DNA from: Maratus speciosus
Lineage: Eukaryota > Arthropoda > Arachnida > Araneae > Salticidae
Direction: 5' to 3'
DNA length: 64,000 nt
Assembly: GCA_963932465.1 (NCBI GenBank)
Contig: OZ010786.1
Coordinates: 273,018,411-273,082,410, forward strand
Part shown: positions 58,672 to 64,000 of the stretch, in pieces
Layout: the number at the start of each line of letters is the position of its first letter
How positions within the stretch are numbered: position 1 is the first letter of the stretch
Made by a program: the position numbers and the translations under genes
Notes under the pieces: model-generated
The model's database searches: none
Seen by the model: only the letters and a program-made list of their open reading frames with translations
Told to the model about the DNA's origin: nothing

Positions 58672-60314
58672 CAGGACATTCCTAATACCTTGCTTAGATT
58701 GCTTCTTAGGCTTATTGCAGCATGTTCTGCTTGAATATTTAAACCTTCCTTTTGGCAGCACTTCAGTAACGCTTCATCATTGGTTATCCATTTTCGAAGA
58801 ATCATTCCTGCTTCAGACATTATTTTGTTAGCATTCAGGGAAACATTAAGAGCGTCTTGCAGCGTATCTTCGCCAGATATAAAATCCTCCACATAAATAT
58901 ATTTATCGAGTAGGTGAACAGTTCTTGAGTGTAGGTTCGTAAACCGCTTGATGTGCTCCTTTATTGTAGCAGATAGGAGGAATGGAGAGGCATTGACTCC
59001 AAAAATAACATGTTTAAATCTGAAGACTTTGAAAGATTTTAAATCATCATCATACCACAGAAAACGGACAGAATCCCTATCTTTTTCAGCGAGTGAGATT
59101 TGAAGGAACGCCTTCTCGATATCAGAAGGAAAGGCAATTTCGTATAATCTGAAGTGGATTAAAATATCAAATAAAAGTGGATTTAAGTTGGTGCCGGGCC
59201 ATAAACAATCATTAAGGGACAAATCATTGTTATCATGAGAGCTGGCATCGAAGACGATTCGGACCTTTGTAGTAAGTTTATCTTCTTTACAGACCGCATG
59301 ATGGGGAAAATAATACACTGCCCTGTCTAAAACAGGTTCATTTTCTTGCACCTGCTCTATAATTCCTTGCTTTAAATATTCCGTGATTATTTCAGAATAT
59401 TGTCGAAAAAGTTCTGGGTTTCGATAAAATTTTCTTTTTAGACCTTCCAAACGCTGTTTCGCAACATTAAAATTATAATTTAATTCCTTCCAGTCTTTCT
59501 TCCACGGTAACTGAACTTCATATCGATAGCCTACAAATTTGACAGTTTTATCGAATATTTGTTGTGCTTGATCCGTTTCTGACAATTTTGGATCATCATG
59601 TTTAATGCCTATAGACTCAAGCTCCCAAAATTGTTTTAAATTATCATTTATTTCATCGAAATCTCTAACAAAATTGCACATAGCAATATTGTTTGTTTGC
59701 GTGTTCTCCCCTAGCGCCCCAGTTGGGATCCATCCAAAAACAGTGTCTTGAAGAAAAAGTTTATCATTTATCTTAACTGAATTATGCTTTAAAATTCTAT
59801 AAAATAATTCAGCCCCAACCAATGCGTGAATTTTTCCCTGTTTGAAAAATGTGGGGTCTGTCAATTCCACAATATTCGATAAATTAATGTCCGATACATT
59901 TAATTGCTTTGATGGAATTACATCCGTGATTTTGGGAACAATTAAGAAATCTATATTCTCCCTGAAAGAGCCATCTTCGTTTGTAATTACACTCGAAATT
60001 TTATTTTTTACATTATAAGTATAACCGTTTAATCCTGTAACGGGTACATTAATTATCATTTTTTTAAATTTCAGCATGTCAGCGCAATCCTTAGTTAAAA
60101 TATTGACATTGCTAGCATTATCCAAAATTGCTCTAAACTTTCGTTTATTTCCGAAATTATCTTTTATATAAACGAAGCATGTACTCAATAAAATTGATTT
60201 TCTTTCTTTACTTATATTATTCAAGGTCTTTAAAGATTCATCATTATTTACTGAAATGTTTTTCGTTTCTCTATTTACCGCACCTGCAAGAGGGGAGGAA
60301 ATTTGGGGGGAAGC
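58572..60314 (-). pseudogene. Protease and reverse transcriptase of the BEL/Pao element
   Basis: This follows gag in the same frame, separated only by TAG at 60315-60317. The protease region has RAILDNASNVNILTKD, the place of the DSGS/DSAS motif, with Asn-Ala after the catalytic Asp. The RT begins near residue 250 and has KVRIVFDAS, PSDIEKAFLQISL, and FGVNASPFLLSATI. The catalytic box reads YIYVEDFISGED: the first Asp of YVDD is Glu (58896 region). The frame ends in a short wrong-frame tail at 58572. The length up to the break is normal for the family. The D-to-E change would be expected to cut polymerase activity sharply. Confidence 0.9.
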
Positions 60315-61517
60315 CTATTCAGTTTTGGATTTGTTTTCTTTATCTCGATGAAGCGATGAGCTGTGTCGCAATCCACAGGTATTACAGTTATATTTTGAAA
60401 TGCAAGAATTTACAAAATGAGAGTTATTCAAACAATTGGTACACAGCTTATTTTTCTTCACAAAATCGTATCGTTCGGAAACATTCATTTTTAGAAACTG
60501 AGAACATTTGTTCAAATTATGAAAAGCCAATTTGAACAGAATACAAGTTTTTTCGTTTGATTTATCATTCGAATTTAGCATGAAATTTTTTTGTTTGTTC
60601 GAAAGAGGAATGTTTTCATTTAAGGGTTTTGAAGCAGAGTATCTATTTACACTTTCTAACGTAGAACTTCGGTTTTCCAAAAATGACATTAATTCATTAA
60701 ATTGTGGGTATTCTGATTTTTTAATCGAATATTCAAATAATTTTCGAGATTGCTTATCTACTTTTTGCAATATAATATTGTTAAGGATAGCATCAGACAG
60801 ATTGTTTTGTTCATATTGTAATACTTTTAAAGCCCTCAAATTTTTATTTACACAATCAATAAAGGATCTCAATTCTTTAGAAGCCTCGTAATGTATTTTT
60901 TCATAATTAATTATGGCTGATAAATGAGTGTCAATGAGCAAACGTTGATTTTCGAATCTTTCAGTAAGTGCTATAAACAATGACTCAAAAGAATCGTCTG
61001 GACTCTCTAATTGTTTTGCTTCATTTTTTAGCGATGCTCGCAAATAAAATAGCTTCTGAGCGTCATTTAACTGGACATTATTGATGATTAAATTTGTAAA
61101 TTGTATTTTAAAGATTGACCACTCTTCATATTTACCATTGAATGTTGGTAGTGGGATTTCAGCTAACTGAACTTTAATATTATTCAAACTTATAGATTCA
61201 ATACTATCAGCATTCACATTTATTTCAGAAACCTTAAGATTTTTAAGAAATATGTTCAGACTTACCTCAAGTTTCTCGAGACGATCTTCGAGTTCATCTA
61301 ACTCGTTTTCGATTTCTAGTAAGTCCTTAATATCAGGGATATCATAATATTTATCCCGTATTTCCGATACCTTTGCCTGAAGCTCAGGTAATTTTCGAAT
61401 CTTTATTTCGAGCTCGGTACTCGAGTAATTAATTTCGTCTGTATTATCTTTTACGAAATTTTCTAATTTCGTTATAGTACCTTTTAGAGCACCTTTTATT
61501 CTATTTAATTTATCCAT
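60315..61517 (-). CDS. gag: Gag protein of the BEL/Pao element (400 aa)
   Basis: ATG at 61515-61517, 46 bp inside the 5' LTR. The N-terminus is a predicted coiled coil rich in Glu, Leu and Lys (residues about 5-95). A DUF1759-type segment follows (IPLPTFNGKYEEWSIFKIQF, about 122-142, then LFYLRASLKNEAKQL). The C-terminus has a canonical CCHC knuckle (CTNCLNNSHFVNSC, Cys-x2-Cys-x4-His-x4-Cys) preceded by FLKMNVSERYDFVKKNKL and followed by CNTCGLRHSSSLH. It would coat the RNA genome and form particles. This is the only intact frame in the element. It ends with TAG in phase with pol, so readthrough or a nonsense mutation are both possible. Confidence 0.92.
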   Translation of the reverse strand: MDKLNRIKGALKGTITKLENFVKDNTDEINYSSTELEIKIRKLPELQAKVSEIRDKYYDIPDIKDLLEIENELDELEDRLEKLEVSLNIFLKNLKVSEINVNADSIESISLNNIKVQLAEIPLPTFNGKYEEWSIFKIQFTNLIINNVQLNDAQKLFYLRASLKNEAKQLESPDDSFESLFIALTERFENQRLLIDTHLSAIINYEKIHYEASKELRSFIDCVNKNLRALKVLQYEQNNLSDAILNNIILQKVDKQSRKLFEYSIKKSEYPQFNELMSFLENRSSTLESVNRYSASKPLNENIPLSNKQKNFMLNSNDKSNEKTCILFKLAFHNLNKCSQFLKMNVSERYDFVKKNKLCTNCLNNSHFVNSCISKYNCNTCGLRHSSSLHRDKENKSKTE

Positions 61518-61563
61518 AGGTCGCTGGTTCGTCTCCGGTAGCGATATCGACGGACCACAAACT

Positions 61564-61965
61564 TGTATGTGAATACTGTGTGTAACTTTAAGATTGAAGA
61601 CAAATAGTTTTCTTTTTCACATTTTTTATATCACACAGCGCACAAATGTTACAAACAATCACGAACACTGAAGAACATATAGAATGATGAGGTGACTTTG
61701 GGGTAATAACCCGCTGTTAGAACAAGTGACGTTCGTAAAACATATTTTGGGGAATACTCCCGCTATAAGCAACAGAATAATTGGGGATAAGACCCGCTAT
61801 AACATAACGTGCCACAATGGCAGCTCAAGAACAACTACTCTATACTTGGGGATAAGACCCGCTCGAATACACAACGTGCCGCAATGGCAGCTAAAGAACA
61901 ACTGAACTGGGTCACATGACCGCAAAGCTGCGGAGCTCGTTCGGCATGCGCACAATGTCCGAACA
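61564..61965 (-). repeat. 5' LTR of the BEL/Pao element
   Basis: 402 bp, same four hairpin-like motifs as the 3' LTR. It should hold the promoter for the minus-strand transcript. Just inside (61540-61563) lies a short leader with TGGTCCGTCGATATC on the minus strand, a possible primer-binding site. I could not match it to a tRNA. Confidence 0.95.
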
Positions 61966-64000
61966 CAATTAATAGTCGGGAATTTTTTTTTTCGGTCCTG
62001 TATATGATCTATAGATCTGTATGCATACTACATAGTATGCTAAAAGTTAGTTCAATTAAACGAATATAACAGTTAAAATTTTCCATTCAGCAATTTCCGT
62101 GAATGAACGGAAATGTATTTAAGAACATTTGCGCAGCCCTGTATATGATTTATAGAATTTATGCACACCAAGTAATATTTTTTTAAAAACATATTTTAGT
62201 TTAAAAACGCGTACCATATCTGAAAATGCACTACCAGCAATTATTGTTCATAGACTTATTCTGAAAACTTGGTATGTTTCTCTTTAAATTCATGTATCAC
62301 TTATTGTAATATGTGCAGTAGTTTCGAAGATATGATTTTTTTTAATTTTTTTACTCACCCTGTACTATACTAATTAGATAGTGCCCGTCAAGTTTTGACG
62401 GTAAACAGCTTGAATATTTTATTGGAAAAATATTTGATTTTTTTTTATTAGTTATATTAGTAAGGTTAGTTGGGGTAATTGGAACAACGAGATAACTGGG
62501 CCATAGGCTATTTTATAAAAAAAACTGTTGATGTTTTTTAAGTTTTAGCTTTTGTGAACAATGCACTTTAATCTCTACTTCCTAAAACAACGTGTGTTAA
62601 GTCAATTATAAGCTCTCACTTTGCTGTGATAGGTTGTCAAAAATTTACGTTTCTTTTTTTGAAAACAACGTCAATATGGTTTTCACTTTTAGTGCTTATT
62701 TTAGATACATTGATGGCAAAGGTTTCCCTTACAACGCTCTTTAGTTGATATATAATTTGCCTGATCTGCCTGGTTTAATTTTTTTTTTAAGTTGTTTAGA
62801 CTTTTTCAAACAGGACCTGATATCCCATATGAAAAAAATAAAAATAAAAAATAAACGCGTGTGGAACATAGACCTTCCTGGTCCACTTACCCCATTTTTA
62901 TTGGGCAACTGGACCCACGAGGAAAGAAAGAAGAAATATGCATATTTTTATATTTTTAAATATTAAAATGTAATTTTATATATTTATATGTATTTTTATA
63001 CCGCGATAACTAGCGGTCTAGACTACTCAATTAATGAAGTGAAAAAAATTTTAATTTGTAATTTATAACCAAATATGCTTGCTTCTTAGCAGAAATATAG
63101 CTATAAATATTAATTTAATGGGTATTTTTTCTATTAACAACAGTCTCAATTTTCTGAAAAAATATAACGATGTTTAGTATTTTCTAACTTTATTAAAATG
63201 CGCGACGTTTAACAATTTTTATTAATTTTATTTTTATCAGTTTCATCATAACTTGAATAGTATTGCACAAAATTTGAAAGTTATACATTGAAAACTTCAA
63301 TATAAAGAGAGGTCGAAGTAGGAGTGTCTTAATTATTTCCGCGCTGTATGATTGTTTATTCTAAGGTATTTTCAAGCCTAAGTCGCCCATTGTTTTTGAA
63401 ATTCGAAAAACTGCTTATAAATGGCATTTTCAAGTTGTTTTTAAAGATATTTTGTTACGATTCATTAAGTATTAAATTAAATAAAATATTCACTACGCAA
63501 TTTGTTTGTTTGCGTTTTATTTTTAAAAAATGTGTATTTATATAGCATTGAATATTTTTTCAAAAATACAAAACCCCTTTTTCCAATAACTCATTTCTAT
63601 TCCAGTGTTTCCATTATTTTTCTATTACAATACTAACAAATAAAAATATATTTATTTGTTAAAGAAATGAGAAATGAATGAGTGCTTGAATTTATCTAAA
63701 ATAATTTGTTTGAAGATGTAATTTGTTTCGCTGAATATTGCAGGTTATTTCTGAAAATCCAAACGCAAATAATAAAATTTTAAATTGATGCTATGTATAT
63801 GTTAAGTATTATGGAATTAAAAGTACCAAAGTTGAAAAATATGATTTTCCCTTCAATTATTTCTCTTTTTTGATTACTTTTATTGTGATTACAAATGCAG
63901 AAAAATTGAATTTTTTAATTTCGTAAACATAAAGGGGAATAATTTTGATAAATAAATAAAATCTGTCAATTCCAACTGAAGTAAATAAATCATGACATGT
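61966..64000. other. AT-rich stretch without a recognised gene
   Basis: Inverted single units of the ATACAGGGC family lie at about 61995-62025 and 62135-62150. The rest, to the end of the window, shows no domain, repeat boundary or RNA gene. Confidence 0.45.

Larger units (their letters stand above)
55586..61965 (-). mobile_element. BEL/Pao LTR retrotransposon, full length
   Basis: Two 402-bp LTRs (55586-55987 and 61564-61965) flank gag and pol genes read on the minus strand. The LTRs differ at 4 positions (about 1%), so the insertion is recent. Flanks are CAATC (left) and CAATT (right), a probable 5-bp duplication with one change. Gene order is Gag, protease, RT, RNase H, integrase, C-terminal DUF5641-like region, as in BEL/Pao. 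The coding region carries a TAG and several frameshifts. It replicates through RNA in family members; this copy could not make an intact polyprotein as read. Confidence 0.93.

Overview
The window looks like AT-rich, gene-poor arthropod nuclear DNA. The evidence is the mixture of repeat families: BEL/Pao LTR retrotransposon, Penelope-like element with a GIY-YIG domain, Tc1/Tc3/mariner/pogo DNA transposons, Helitron-like ends, tRNA-derived SINE, and long microsatellite and homopolymer runs. An arachnid would fit, but the sequence alone does not fix the species. I found no host protein-coding gene: every recognisable protein segment belongs to a mobile element, and nearly all of these are broken.

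Layout. 0-7 kb: palindromic MITEs, a 1.2-kb element with terminal inverted repeats (TIRs) of unknown superfamily, and a tRNA-like sequence. 7.4-10.5 kb: a degenerate satellite with a period near 315 bp. 13-17 kb: paired direct repeats, two palindromic MITEs, and a foldback repeat. 17.6-18.4 kb: a decayed BEL/Pao gag relic. 19.9-23.1 kb: a Penelope-like element whose reverse transcriptase is split by a 1,488-bp Tc1-like transposon. 27.9-28.6 kb: a complete small Helitron-like copy. 29.5-34.7 kb: a TIR element, a Tc3-like transposon sitting in a degenerate tandem array, and a 1.1-kb palindrome carrying a SINE. 37.0-46.4 kb: two inverted pogo-type ends enclosing AT-rich tandem repeats, a TTAA-flanked element, a 4.4-kb LTR element with 1.7-kb LTRs and no coding capacity, and a pogo transposase relic. 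47.3-48.5 kb: a decayed mariner. 51-55.5 kb: a piggyBac-like MITE, Helitron fragments and an exact 87-bp tandem repeat. 55.6-62.0 kb: a full-length BEL/Pao element on the minus strand with 402-bp LTRs.

Several insertions can be ordered in time. The Tc1-like element entered the Penelope coding sequence; the SINE entered the palindrome and made a 12-bp target duplication; the Tc3-like element entered a tandem array; the LTR element landed between the pogo-like ends. The palindrome at 33.5 kb has the same ends as the Tc1-like element at 20.2 kb, so it is probably a non-autonomous relative.

The BEL/Pao element is the most recent large insertion (LTRs differ at 4 of 402 positions), yet its polyprotein has an in-frame TAG, several frameshifts and an altered reverse-transcriptase active site. 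I found no convincing new host system. The best leads are the non-coding LTR element, the satellite, a repeated 14-bp motif cluster at 29.5-30.4 kb, and the Penelope element with an inverted copy of its own 3' tail.
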